64,000 nucleotides of DNA from Lineus longissimus (taxonomy: Eukaryota > Nemertea > Pilidiophora > Heteronemertea > Lineidae). Shown here one piece after another: positions 19,041 through 29,178 of the stretch. The notes under the pieces were generated by a model. The model was not told the DNA's origin. It saw nothing but the letters and a program-made list of their open reading frames with translations, and made no database searches. A program made the translations under genes and the position numbers. Positions within the stretch are counted from its first letter, which is position 1. Each line of letters opens with the position of its first letter. The stretch lies in NCBI RefSeq assembly GCF_910592395.1, contig NC_088320.1, forward strand, positions 14,256,501 to 14,320,500, given 5' to 3'.

Positions 19041-21057
19041 AAAGAGAAAAAGAGACATTATATGTTGGCACTGTTCAAATATAAGACCGATCAGTAGAGA
19101 GGAAAATCGTGGTATGTGATTTTCTAGGTCAGTACACGTTTTCTAGTGAGACAGAACCTTAAGTAAATTTGAAGCAGGGAAAAAACACCCTGGAGTTATT
19201 TTATGTCTGAGACGGATAGCTACTCATTGAATTTTCAGAGTAGCCTTTCCACTTAACTAATCCGTATTTTTCGCTCTTAACAGTTTTGTAGTGCAAAACC
19301 TTTTTAATATTGTATTCAATCGGTTCTTGGTTTGGGCCGTAGCTGAGTTCCTCTATATAAAAATAATCGTCTCTAATTTCTGATTTTTAGTCCTCGAGTT
19401 GGTAGACAATGGGCTTTGTGAAAATCATCTGCTTTATTTAAAAAACTTCATATGTGAAACTAGGAAGGTAACGTTGTGTACTTGGTTATTCTAACACTAT
19501 CGCTAATCCAGTATTTTGGCTTGTTATGATATTTAGTAGAAATGCGCCATGAAGATTGTACAAAACAGTCCCGGCATTTTCTTCCGTCCTGGCTTTTACC
19601 ATCCTGACCCGCAATGTTTTAGGATCGCTAAATCACTCACCCACACCCTTGACATTTTCCGTCTCAGAAGCTGTTTTTTTAGCCAAGGCAAGTGGCCTCG
19701 ATTTTGGACCAATCAGAACATCTCTTACGGAACAATCTCGGCAACTGCAGTAGAAGCCGACAGCCTAAAACCCTGTGCCCATTAAGCGGATTCTAAAAAT
19801 GCACTACACTTGCATTAGTTGGACCGTCGCCAAAAGAGGCAACGAGGTCGAACACCGTCGATCGGCGTTAACCTTTGCGTTCTTGAAGTCTGTGATTGGG
19901 GCACGCGCTGAGAGCTTGCCGAGAAAACTGAAAAATCTATGGAATCCGTCATGGGATTGTGGAGCTCGCTATAGCGGTGACGCGAACGCATGGGAGTCAG
20001 CATTAGCTTTTACGGGCTTTATTCCAATGAAATGTGGATTGTAACCATTCACTCAAGGGTGTCTAGTAAACTAAGACATACGACCTAACACCTAACACCT
20101 AACACCCACTATGAAGCTAAGACTCACCAGGAAAATGATGAAATTTAGGATGTTCCTATAATTCCTTCTTCTCAGGTCTGACAGCAATGCACCAAGGTTG
20201 AGATGAACCCTTCCACTGCTGCTTGGTCAAATGATAACCAAAGTTGAGATGGTTGTGGGGGGGGGGGGGGGTATTTCCCCTTAGCTATCCCTAAACACTT
20301 CCACTGCTGGTTAAGAAACGATGGAGAACCCATCCATGAGATAAATTGGCTGGATATTAATGAATTATACAGGGTCTTAGTTTTATATTATCCATGGTCT
20401 TAGGTCTTAGTTTCATAGTATCCAGATTCTTAGTTTCATAGTGGGTCTTGGGTCTTTGGTCTTAGTTTTCTAGACACCAATTCACTCAATTATAAAAAAT
20501 GTCTAACCATATGTAGGTCTCTTTTTCCGTGAAATTTGTCCGCATTCTTGTCCTGTTAAATCCTGTTAACTCGTTCCACAACAACTGCCTTCTTACTTGA
20601 GAAAGTTGACAACCATTCTATGTCCATTTTCTCAAGTAATTCTTTCAGAGATTTTTTGTGGAATTATTCACCATCGTCAAACTGCAACTTTTCTGGATTG
20701 GCTTCTTTGAAAATAGTGACAAATAATTATTTCACCCCCCCCCCCCCCCGCCTCTTAGTCTTGAAGGGCAGGGCCCATCCGTAACGGCTGAATAAATCAA
20801 TGATAGTTAAAATGTATCTGAAGCTTTTATTGCCTTTTTCATACTTCTGTAAATCCACTTAATCCGCCTGCCATTGCTGGTCCGCCTGAGAGACCATTGT
20901 TTTCCGAAAAGAGAAGTTTTCAGTGATTGGTTTTATCAATTGGTAGGTCGGTAAATTGGCCAGGAAATATTTTAGGTCTCCATACTTGATCAGCTTTCCG
21001 CCAGATTTTAGTTTTCTCCGGAATCGGCTTGCATTGGTGTAGGCCACAGTGATTTAA
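19041..21057 (-). pseudogene. Integrase (rve) plus chromodomain remnant, D unit copy 1
   Basis: Read on the minus strand, this is the reverse complement of 48272-50290. It starts near AYTNASRFRRKLKSGGKLIK (21047) and shows DQQWQAD then a stop, then a core like KSFRHILTIIDLFSRYGWAL, which resembles rve integrases of the Polinton or F54H12.3-like type. After a MITE insertion and several frame changes it ends in a chromodomain-like piece (EYNIKKVLHYKTVKSEKYGL, then VKWKDYS) near 19240-19350. An integrase core with a C-terminal chromodomain fits Polinton/Maverick or chromovirus integrases. It is broken throughout. Confidence 0.6.
20057..20479. mobile_element. MITE with 20-bp TIRs and 10-bp target duplication
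   Basis: The termini gggtgtctagtaaactaaga and, inverted, tggtgtctagaaaactaaga are flanked by ATTCACTCAA at 20047-20056 and 20480-20489. The C units hold the empty site (attgagtgaatggta, about 8974 and 37074). The interior is built of short ctaagacc / ttagtttcatagt repeats, including a 7-bp acctaac run (20083-20105) and a G run (about 20256-20271). A 10-bp duplication points to a Mutator-like rather than a hAT source, which is inferred. Confidence 0.82.
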
Positions 21058-22140
21058 GGGTTACAGTAAGTCTCTCAGATACCATCCTTTTGAAACTTCT
21101 TTCTCTGTAGGATTCTGCATGGGATTCTCTATTTATTTAGCATTTAAGAATATTTAAGAATCTTGTATTAAAATGGAAAATAACCTAAACAGAAAAACTA
21201 AAAAAGAAGCGATAAGAAAGATTATTAGTTTGAACACAAATCTTCTACCACAAAACAATAATGAAATATGCCGAGGCTATGATATGGTGTTGCGGGAAAG
21301 AGACACTGGCCACTGACTTTCCCCCCTCTCTGCACTTAAATGTATCTGTAGTGGCTGTGGTTAAACAAATGCGGAAAAGGAGAAGGTAAGTGAAATTATA
21401 CAACAATTAAAAACGTTTATTCTTGAAAAGATAAAATCTTCCAAATCAATAAATGGTGTAACATGGGCTTTGTTAAAATGTTCAAATGAATTTTTTCCAT
21501 GCTTGGATTAAAACCCAAAGTGTACATAATTATTCTCAATGAAAATTTACACCATGTTTTGCCAATAAATTATTCAATAAAGTTTATAGCCGCTTCAAAA
21601 TATTTATCTATTATAGATAGTTGGGTAAACATCATGCCCATAGAAACCAATGAAAATAGTCTGAAGAATTCCGAAGTCAATTCTAATTCTTTGAGAAACA
21701 GCTTAAAGCGGCTGAGAAATTTATCGCTAAAGGAAAAAGAACAAGAAGATACAGAAAATTATTTTCTGAAGATCGGATTACTTTTCACAGGTTGTAAATG
21801 GCTGGGATGCTAATGCAGGCCGTTGCTTTTTCTGGGGCTAGGTTCTGCAGAACGGAAAAATTTCGCGTGGAGCATATTTTCGCGAATTTAATGAGTACGG
21901 TCATGCTCGCGATATTAATATATATATTATGCCGCGAAACTGTCTTGCCTATCAGAAAGAAGTCCATGTCGTTGTTGCCATGTCTCCACAGGCATTGCAT
22001 CCAGCTAGGCCCTATATAGATCTAAAAGCTTACCAAACCATTAATATGTGATTAATTAGAGACAACGTATACCACTTGTAATTACGGCTAACACAAATTC
22101 CACACCTCCTCAATGTTGGCCTAAATTAATGCTCATCTTG
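21058..22140. other. D-unit spacer, no recognised gene
   Basis: About 820 bp of this (from the tttcccccctctctgcac region near 21318 to 22138) is missing from C units, which join ccactgacttt to gctatcggcttaa. A 48-codon frame starting MENNLNRKTKKEAIRK (about 21172) and a 104-codon frame at 21499-21813 (MLGLKPKVYIIIL) are kept in the D copies but resemble nothing I know. agaaggtaagtg at about 21380 looks like a splice donor. Confidence 0.4.
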
Positions 22141-22875
22141 CTATCGGCTTAATTACTCTATGCATTGACACCTGTTGACGCATATTCACTGGTAGTAGCT
22201 CTTTTGGAGCAATATACGATTTTTATTTTGATGAAAAAACATTCTTGTCTGCCGAAAATAATATGCCACGAATAAGTCCATCGACCGGCATTAGCGAAAA
22301 TTTAATGCCGCAAAAATTGTCTGTTCTACCGTATCTTTTCAAAGCCATAGATAAAAATGGTTACCAAGAATAAATGAGAAGACACACTTAGCTCTTAAAA
22401 AATTACATAGAGAATCTAAAGACTGGGACGGACACCTAAACAGCTCATTGACTTCGTTAACCATCAGTTGAAAAGAGAAAATGCTATTTTTGTAGTAAAG
22501 GGCAACATTTTAGGAGGCTTGGGTGTGGAGAGGCCGGATAATCGCCCCAAAAAGTGTCATAAGGCGGAGACGAAGGGCCCTGGAAAAGGGCACTTTATCC
22601 AAGCGTCCAAAAACCCTTATACCCGAGAGTGTGTAACCCTTCTATTCCCCTTTAGTTTCAATGAGGGGCCATGGCACTTTACAGTGATCCTGACATATAT
22701 CAATGAGGAGCCGTGTCGCTTCACAGTGACGTTATGACGGATTATCTTTTTAAGTCCGGGAAATTGTAATTGATAATAGTATATTAAATTATTATTGTTC
22801 GAGGTGTTCTGATGCCACATACTAGGGCTACATTGTGAGAGAAAATAATTTGTCTTCTTACATTCTACTCCAAAA
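22141..22875. other. Receptor-unit 3' block of GPCR2
   Basis: This is the reverse-complement partner of 7850-8470 with about 170 bp extra (22475-22650, gggcaacattttaggagg to acccgagagtgtg) found only in D units. No gene is recognised. Confidence 0.45.
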
Positions 22876-23916
22876 TCAATTATCAGTTTTGTTACATTTG
22901 AATGCCTTTCCCAAAGCTTGCCTAAACCGTTGTCCCGTTGCACAGTAGATGAAGAAATTTACAAAACTGTTCAAATTGCTCAGAAAGTATGAAATAGTGA
23001 GAACAGCAATACTTATATCATGGTCAACATCGAAACTTGAATATGTTTCAATTAGTCCCAGTATTTGGTAAAGCCCACCCGGTACTTCTAGTAATATAAA
23101 TATTACCACCACTGTGACAACCCTGTACGTAACTATCTTCATTTGCTTAGCTCGATGTATATCATTTTTGATGAGATGTGCAGAGGTCGCCTGCTTTAGG
23201 CCAGATAATATTAAGCCAGTGAAAAATATCAGGATAATTATTGGTATCGAAGAATTGATAATGATATGTAGGCTGCTAATGTAGATGATGTCGAAATAAT
23301 AGTTATAGGACAAATCACTCATGTACCACATGGGCAGGATCATACGTGAGCAAGGATCATAATGAAATGTCAACTCAAATGAGAAGATCAAAGGTATTCG
23401 ATACAAGAAAGCCCCTAAACAAATTGCGAAAAGTAAAATGTAGGCATTCTTCTTTGTGCATATAGCTGCCGCCCGCAGAGGCCTGCAGACAGCAATGAAT
23501 CGCTCAGTGGCAACGCAAACAGTGATATAGATGGATGCTGTCTTTGAAAAGAACTGCAGTGTGTTAAGATAACGCATTGCTTGCGCATGAAACAAAATAT
23601 ACTCCAACCAGAAACCTGTATAGTTGTACAAGTCCTCCAATAACACACCAAATACTACCGAAACTAAGACCAAACTGTCTGTCGCGGCTAAACCTTGTAG
23701 CAGCACAGAAGTTGATGTGTAAGGCCGCTCATATCCTATGCCAATAATCGCAAGTACATTTGCTGGTAAACCAATTATTGCCATTATGAACGTTAATGTT
23801 ACATTAACGGTGAAAACCACCAAATCATAGTAACCAGTCAAGGGATATATATGATACAAACATCGTTCACGCTCTATCGATGTGGTGAAAGGAATAGTTT
23901 CGTTTTTTGTCACCAT
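22876..23916 (-). CDS. GPCR2: class A FMRFamide-receptor-like GPCR, D type
   Basis: This intact, intronless 346-residue receptor has the same seven-segment layout and motifs as GPCR1 (NET sequon, ERF after TM3, NFFIY in TM7). D-type marks are KNET at the N-terminus, LLEDLYNYTGFW in ECL1, IFSFELTFHYDPCSRMILPM in TM4/ECL2 and a longer end, FKCNKTDN. It has a private-looking GGLYQILG (Tyr for Thr) at the TM6 edge that is shared with the GPCR5 DNA. The uORF starts at 23939 and its stop overlaps the receptor ATG. It is probably a functional paralogue. Confidence 0.9.
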   Translation of the reverse strand: MVTKNETIPFTTSIERERCLYHIYPLTGYYDLVVFTVNVTLTFIMAIIGLPANVLAIIGIGYERPYTSTSVLLQGLAATDSLVLVSVVFGVLLEDLYNYTGFWLEYILFHAQAMRYLNTLQFFSKTASIYITVCVATERFIAVCRPLRAAAICTKKNAYILLFAICLGAFLYRIPLIFSFELTFHYDPCSRMILPMWYMSDLSYNYYFDIIYISSLHIIINSSIPIIILIFFTGLILSGLKQATSAHLIKNDIHRAKQMKIVTYRVVTVVVIFILLEVPGGLYQILGLIETYSSFDVDHDISIAVLTISYFLSNLNSFVNFFIYCATGQRFRQALGKAFKCNKTDN

Positions 23917-24070
23917 CGTAGCTCGTAGCGGTTAAACATCTACGAGAAAATTATAACAATAATATGTAAAAATTCTACTAGCCTTAACTGAAGTTCCCAC
24001 CATTTCGCACTCCTGCATAAGGAAGCTCAAGTTTATACATCAAATCAAGCAGAATCCACTAGTCTGCACG
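23917..24070 (-). promoter_or_regulatory. GPCR2 proximal upstream region with uORF
   Basis: On the minus strand the uORF MFNRYELRW starts at 23939 and stops with TGA overlapping the receptor start (ATGGTGA). The hairpin pair ctcgtag / ctacgag is partly kept (taaccgctacgag). The TATA-like box of C units is absent. Promoter role is inferred from position. Confidence 0.35.
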
Positions 24071-24361
24071 TCATTGCTGTATATTAAAAACACGTGTCGA
24101 GGTAACGTCATAATCAAATTTTATGGTTGATTTTGTTAAGTTTGAATTAGTTGAATCATTTGTTGAATGAGAAAGACTTGACCATGTTTTCTTGATTATC
24201 AAAACTGTAATATGTTGGATGAAATACCTGGTTTTCATGCGGAGGACATTTTTATTTTGGCCTTCTGACAACATATCAGTCATATATCTTGCCGACAAAC
24301 AGAAGTCATTAAAGAACACACACCCCAAAGGAATCGATTTCATCAATGTGTTGATTATCAT
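24071..24361 (-). CDS. ORF96, uncharacterised open frame 5' of GPCR2
   Basis: This 96-codon frame from ATG runs MIINTLMKSIPLGCVFFND to RVFNIQQ, on the receptor strand and 0.15 kb upstream of it. It is intact here and at 27625-27915 and 44948-45238, and broken in units 1, 4, 6 and 7. No family is recognised and there is no signal peptide or clear domain. It may be a non-coding part of the unit that happens to be open. Confidence 0.22.
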   Translation of the reverse strand: MIINTLMKSIPLGCVFFNDFCLSARYMTDMLSEGQNKNVLRMKTRYFIQHITVLIIKKTWSSLSHSTNDSTNSNLTKSTIKFDYDVTSTRVFNIQQ

Positions 24362-24429
24362 CGGAAACGGCGCGTTAAACCACCACCACTAACTTATACC
24401 GAATTTCTCTTTAGCCCTCAATTAGCTTT

Positions 24430-24699
24430 TCATTCAGTTGGACAATTTTCCATTCCTGTGAGACAGTTCAAACAAAACTCTCCGTAATTCCCACACATCG
24501 GTTTCCAAAGAGTCTGTCCCTGAATCACCTGAAATTACTTGACAATATCCACTCTGATCTGATGATAATGGTCGACGTCAACACCTCCATGATGGTGAAC
24601 TCGAACTCCTTTTAGCAATCGGACTACCACTGAAGAGAACCACTGAATATCGATAGAAACGCAGCTTAACGCTCTTCGTCACCCTGTCAGTCAGCATGG
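24430..24699 (-). pseudogene. ORF88 remnant (D unit)
   Basis: This is homologous to 5999-6265 but has an extra A in ctaaaagg, which shifts the frame after SGSPIAK, and gtcaagtaattt where C units read gtcagggaattt, giving a stop in the original frame. Confidence 0.3.
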
Positions 24700-25040
24700 T
24701 CAATGGGACACGAAATGAGAACAGTGGCATAGAGAACATATATTTCTACAAAACTGTTAAAGTTTCGATTTAATCACACTAGCTAGATGCGTACCTTTGA
24801 AAACAAATATCCACCTTGCAACTGGAGAAATAACTTTGCTATCGATGTTGTATTCTGTTTCGGTGACACGGAACATGATACCGATATTTAATGTTTAAGT
24901 TTACTGTTTGAGGCAGTTCTTGTGTGTATATTGCTAAACTGTTCATACATCACTGTGATCAACCCACACGCCAAATGCAATGCCTCTAGTCATTATCCAC
25001 ATGCGAGAAGTAAGCACACATTTCTTATTTCTTCAATGTT
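24700..25040. other. Receptor-unit 5' flank of GPCR2
   Basis: No gene. It matches the flanks of the other units up to cttatttcttcaatgttttt, where the LINE fragment begins. Confidence 0.45.
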
Positions 25041-25912
25041 TTTTCTTCAATGATCTTTCCAATACTGAATGTGGTGTCAGGATAGCTGAACATCTTTTTA
25101 CTAACAGAGCATCCGCTGACGATATAAATTTAATTGCTGCTAATGTTCCCGGACTCCAAATGCTTCATGACAAGTGTTTCAGTTACTCTAAGAAGTGGCG
25201 CTTCGTTTTTTTGGAGAGAGTTCGGTCTATTGAGCAACGGTTTCTCCTATCTCGGCGTCTCGTCTGTGGTTAAAGTTCATATGTGGAAAATGGCCGTGTG
25301 CCCTATCCTAGTTTATGAATGTGCGACGCTTCACTCTGGCCCTAGAGACATCGCCTCCCTGGTTTCCTTTCAGGGGTCTTGTATCAAACGTGTTTTTTGG
25401 TATCCCTAAGCGCAGTCATCACACCAAACTTGTGACTGCTGCTGGTATAAAATGTGTCAAAGATGTTATACATGACCAACAGGTTTCATATTTTACCGTA
25501 TTTTTAAAAGGTGCTCCCTGCGAGGGACCTCAATATAGCGTTTTTATCTAATTATCTATCTGGTGGTGATGTTGTAAAAAGTACCCTTATGGGCACTAGT
25601 TTAAACTGGGTCTCTCACCACTTACATCTGCTTTCACAGTTAAGCAAGGCAAGTCAGGTCTTAATACCCCGGATGGGGTTACTGACTCACTCCGGTCCTT
25701 AATTTTTAGTGAATCTTATCAGAAAACATACTCTACTGAGAGGACCCTCGCTAAATTACTCACCTAAGCTTTTTAATGTCACGTGCACTTTATATAAATA
25801 TTAGCATTGTATCATGTGCATTATGTATTATTTTTTTGTGTATTATCTGTGTCGTTGATGAATTCAATTTATACTTCTCCTTTTAGGAGGATTTATCAAA
25901 TAAGTCAGTGAA
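25041..25912 (+). mobile_element. 5'-truncated non-LTR retrotransposon fragment (RT core and thumb)
   Basis: The translated pieces ASADDINLIAANVPGLQMLH (RT catalytic ADD), FSYSKKWRF, then in a shifted frame LLSNGFSYLGVSSVVKVHMW, ILVYECATLHSGPRDIASLV and SFQGSCIKRVFWYPKRSHHT are typical of the 3' half of a LINE RT of a lineage different from the one at 14887. It starts where the Y unit and the inverted copy continue with aataccaataggcac, so the insertion point is about 25041. The 3' end, before the aattacagctaacaaacaca of the next unit, lies near 25912. At least two frame changes make it dead. Confidence 0.7.
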
Positions 25913-26435
25913 TTCCACTTGCAATTAGCACGTAGACAATTACAGCTAACAAACACAAATTCCACACCTCCTCAATTTTGGCCTAGATTAATGCTCATCT
26001 TTTGTAATATCGGCTTAATTACTCTATACATTGAAACCTGTTGACACATATTCACTGGAAGCAGCTCTTGGGCGCAATTGATGATTTTTATTTCAATGAG
26101 AAAAATGTTCTTGTCTGGTGAAAATATTATTCCGCGAATATGTCCATCGACCGGCATTAGCGAAAATTTAATGACGCGAAAATTGTTTGTTCTACCGCAT
26201 CTTTCAAGGCCATAGATAATATGGTTACTATTTAGTTCTTACAGAGAGAATCTAAAGACTGGGACGGACACCGTGACGCTTCACGGTGATGTTATGACGG
26301 GTTTTTTGTAAAGCCCGGAAATTGTAATTGATAATGGTATATAATATTGATATTGTTCCAGGTGTTCTGATGCCATATACAAGGGCTAAATTGTGAGAGA
26401 AAAGCATTACTTCTGACATTCTACTCCAAAATCAA
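25913..26435. other. Receptor-unit 3' block of GPCR3 (Y unit)
   Basis: This is a diverged, shortened version of 22075-22875. It keeps cctcctcaattttggcctag, the tattcactgg block and the tgttccaggtgttctgatgc block. No gene. Confidence 0.45.
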
Positions 26436-27470
26436 TCAGCTCTGGTTACATTTGAATGCCTTTCCCAAGGCTTGTCTAAACCGTCGTCCCGTTGCACAGT
26501 AGATGAAAAAATTGACAAAACTGTTCAAATTGCTGAGAAAGTATGAAATAATGATGACAGCAAAATAGATATCGAGATGAATATCGAAACTTGAATATGT
26601 TTGAATTAGTCCAAGTATTTGGGTAATCCCACCCGGTACTTCAAGTACTATGAATATTACCGCCACTGTGATAACCCTGTACGTAACTATCTTCATTTGC
26701 TTGGCTCGATGTGTATCAGTTTTGATGAGATGTGCAGAGGTCGCTTGCTTTAAGCCAGATAATATCAAGCCAGTGAAAAATGTCATAATTATTATTGGAA
26801 TCGAAGAACTGAAAATGAAATATAGGCTTCTGATGTAGATGATGTCGTAATAATAGTTATAGGACAAATCACTCATGTCCCACACGGGCAGGATCATTCG
26901 TGAGCAAGGGTCATATTGAAATGTCAACTCGTATAAGAAGATCAAAGGAATTCGATACAAGAAAGACCCTAAACAAATTGCGAAAAGTAAAATGTAGGCA
27001 TTCTTCTTTGTGCATATAGCTGCCGCCCGCAGAGGTCTGCAGACAGCAATGAATCGCTCCGTGGCAACGCAAACAGTGATATAGATAGATGCTGTCTTTG
27101 AAAAGAACTCCAGTGTGTTAAGATAACGCATTGCTTGCGCATGAAACAAAATATACTCGAACCAGAAACCTGTGTACCTGTACAAGTCCTGCAATAACAC
27201 ACCAAATACTACCGAAACCAAGACCAGACTGTCTGTCGCGGCTAAACCTTGTAGCAGCACAGAAGTTGATGTGTAAGGCCGCTCATATCCTATGCCAATA
27301 ATCGCAAGTACATTTGCTGGTAAACCAATTATTGCCATTATGAACGTTTATGTTACATTAACGGTGAAAACCACCAAATGATAGTAACCTGTCAAGGGAT
27401 ATATATGATACAAACATCGTCCACGCTCTATCGATGTGGTGAAAGGAATAGTTCCGTTTTTTGTCACCAT
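26436..27470 (-). pseudogene. GPCR3: FMRFamide-receptor-like GPCR, nonsense mutation in TM1
   Basis: The homologous start is ATG 27470 and the frame is 345 codons including the stop. Codon 41, Leu (TTA) in the others, is TAA at 27350-27348, so the full protein is cut in TM1. Met 45 at 27338 would give a 300-residue product lacking the N-terminus and part of TM1. The rest is open and clean, with its own loop residues (FLYELTFQYDPCS; SSFDIHLDIYFAV). This suggests recent loss, a readthrough case or a base error. It is the most diverged of the seven. Confidence 0.85.
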
Positions 27471-27624
27471 CGTAGCTCGTAGCTGTTAAACATCTACGAG
27501 AAAATTATAACAATAATATGTAAAAATTCTACTAGCCTTAACTGAAGTTCCCACCATTTCGCACTCCTGGATAAGGAAGCTCAAGTTTATACATCAAATC
27601 TAGCAGAATCCACTAGTCTGCACG

Positions 27625-27915
27625 TCATTGCTGTATATTAAAAACACGTGTCGAGGTAACGTCATAATCAAATTTTATGGTTGATTTTGTTAAATTAGAA
27701 TTAGTTGAATCATTTGTTGAATGAGAAAGACTTGACCATGTTGACTTGATTATCCAAACTGTAATATGCTGGATGAAATACCTGGTTTTCATGTGGAGGA
27801 CATTTTTATTATGGCCTTCTGACAACATATCAGTCATATATCTTGCCGACCAACAGGAGTGATTAAAGAACACAAACCCCAAAGGAATCAATTTCATAAA
27901 CGTGTTGATTATCAT
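27625..27915 (-). CDS. ORF96 copy in the Y unit
   Basis: This is the 96-codon frame MIINTFMKLIPLGFVFFNHS to RVFNIQQ, with several replacements relative to 24071-24361 but no stop. No family is recognised. Open status here may be chance. Confidence 0.22.
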   Translation of the reverse strand: MIINTFMKLIPLGFVFFNHSCWSARYMTDMLSEGHNKNVLHMKTRYFIQHITVWIIKSTWSSLSHSTNDSTNSNLTKSTIKFDYDVTSTRVFNIQQ

Positions 27916-27984
27916 TGCAAACTGTGCGTTAAACCACCACCACTAACTTATACCGAAGTTCTCTTAGCCCTCTATTCGCTTTTC

Positions 27985-28250
27985 ATTCAGTTGGACAATT
28001 TTCCATTCCTGTGAGACAGTTCGAACAAAACTCTCCGTAATTCCCACACATCGGTTTCCAAAGAGTCTGTCCCTGAATCACCTGAAATTACTTGACAATA
28101 TCCACTCTGATCTGATGATAATGGTCGACGTCAACACCTCCATTATGGTGAACTCGAACTCCTTTTAGCAATCGGACTACCACTGTAGAGAACCACTGAA
28201 TATCGATAGAAACGCAGCTTAACGCTCTTCGTCACCCTGTCAGTCAGCAT
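27985..28250 (-). pseudogene. ORF88 remnant (Y unit)
   Basis: It carries the same extra A and the same gtcaagtaattt stop as the D-unit copies, so this state is shared by Y and D. Confidence 0.3.
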
Positions 28251-28942
28251 GGTCAATGGGACACGAAATGAGAACAGTGGCATAGAGAACATATATTTCT
28301 ACAAAACTGTTAAGGTTTCGATTTAATCACACTAGCTAGATGCGTACCTTTGAAAACAAATATCCACCTTGCAACTGGAGAAATAACTTTGCTATCGATG
28401 TTGTATTCTGTTTCGGTGACACAGAACATGATATCGGTATTTAATGTTTGAGCGTACTTCCGGGGGTAGTTCTTGTGTGTATATTGCTAAACGGTACATA
28501 CATCACTGTGATCAATCAACACGCCAAATGCAATGCCTCTGGTCATTATTCACATGCGAGAAGTAAGCACACATTTCTTATTTCTTCAATGTTTTTAATA
28601 CCAATAGGCACATTAGGAAGAGTTTTTTCAATGTACACCTCACGAAGTCAAAACCTTTATATATAAATAATTGATTTTCAAGATTCCGCATGCGCAGTCG
28701 ACGTACAATTTCTAAAAGCATTGATTTTGTCTAGAAACACATTGCGACCAGGAATAGTAGCCGAAATCAAACATATTTATCTTGTCAGCACATGCTTATT
28801 AAACGATATTTGGCTATCCTGATACCGGTGTTAACGTTTGAAAAATCCAAGTATAGAATATCGGGGAAAACAGGCTTCTATAATCATACGCTTATTCTAA
28901 TGGTCAAAAAAAGGAGTATTTTATGAAATTTCACGAAATATA
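28251..28942. other. Unit flank between GPCR3 and the relic GPCR
   Basis: No gene. It starts as the usual receptor 5' flank (to about 28600) and then becomes sequence shared only with the inverted block 43925-44290 (ttgaaaatcaattatttata when reversed). Confidence 0.45.
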
Positions 28943-29178
28943 TCATTTCTGGTCACATTTGAACGCGTTCGACAGGATTTGTGTAAACCGTCGTCCCGTT
29001 GCAGTAGATGAAAATACTGACGAAACTGTTTAGATCACCCAGAAAATATGAAATATTGGGGACCTCTAAATAGCAATGGTCAATATCGAGAATTAAGGAT
29101 GGTTGACAAAGTATTTGCTGAAGCCTGCCCGGTTTTACTTGAATATTAAGATACGATATAAAGTCAATGAACTTATTC
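28943..29178 (-). pseudogene. Relic GPCR C-terminus (TM6-TM7)
   Basis: The minus strand reads NIQVKPGRLQQILCQ then DIDHCYLEVPNISYFLGDLN and SFVSIFIYC. These align with VPGGLTQILG, FDIDPAIYFAVLTISYFLSN and NSFVNFFIYC of the intact receptors. A 2-bp loss after TM7 shifts the frame, and the other frame gives ATGRRFTQILSNAFKCDQK and a stop at 28943-28945. Everything before TM6 is gone. This is an older duplicate of the same family. Confidence 0.82.

Noticed and set aside
20083-20107. Telomere-like heptamer run acctaac x3
   Set aside because: It lies inside a MITE whose interior is made of similar short repeats; three units are not a telomeric tract.
20256-20271. Homopolymer G/C runs (also 20735, 36800, 48570, 49050, 56420) as regulatory quadruplexes
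   Set aside because: They are single homopolymer runs of varying length inside dead transposon sequence and are prone to sequencing error.
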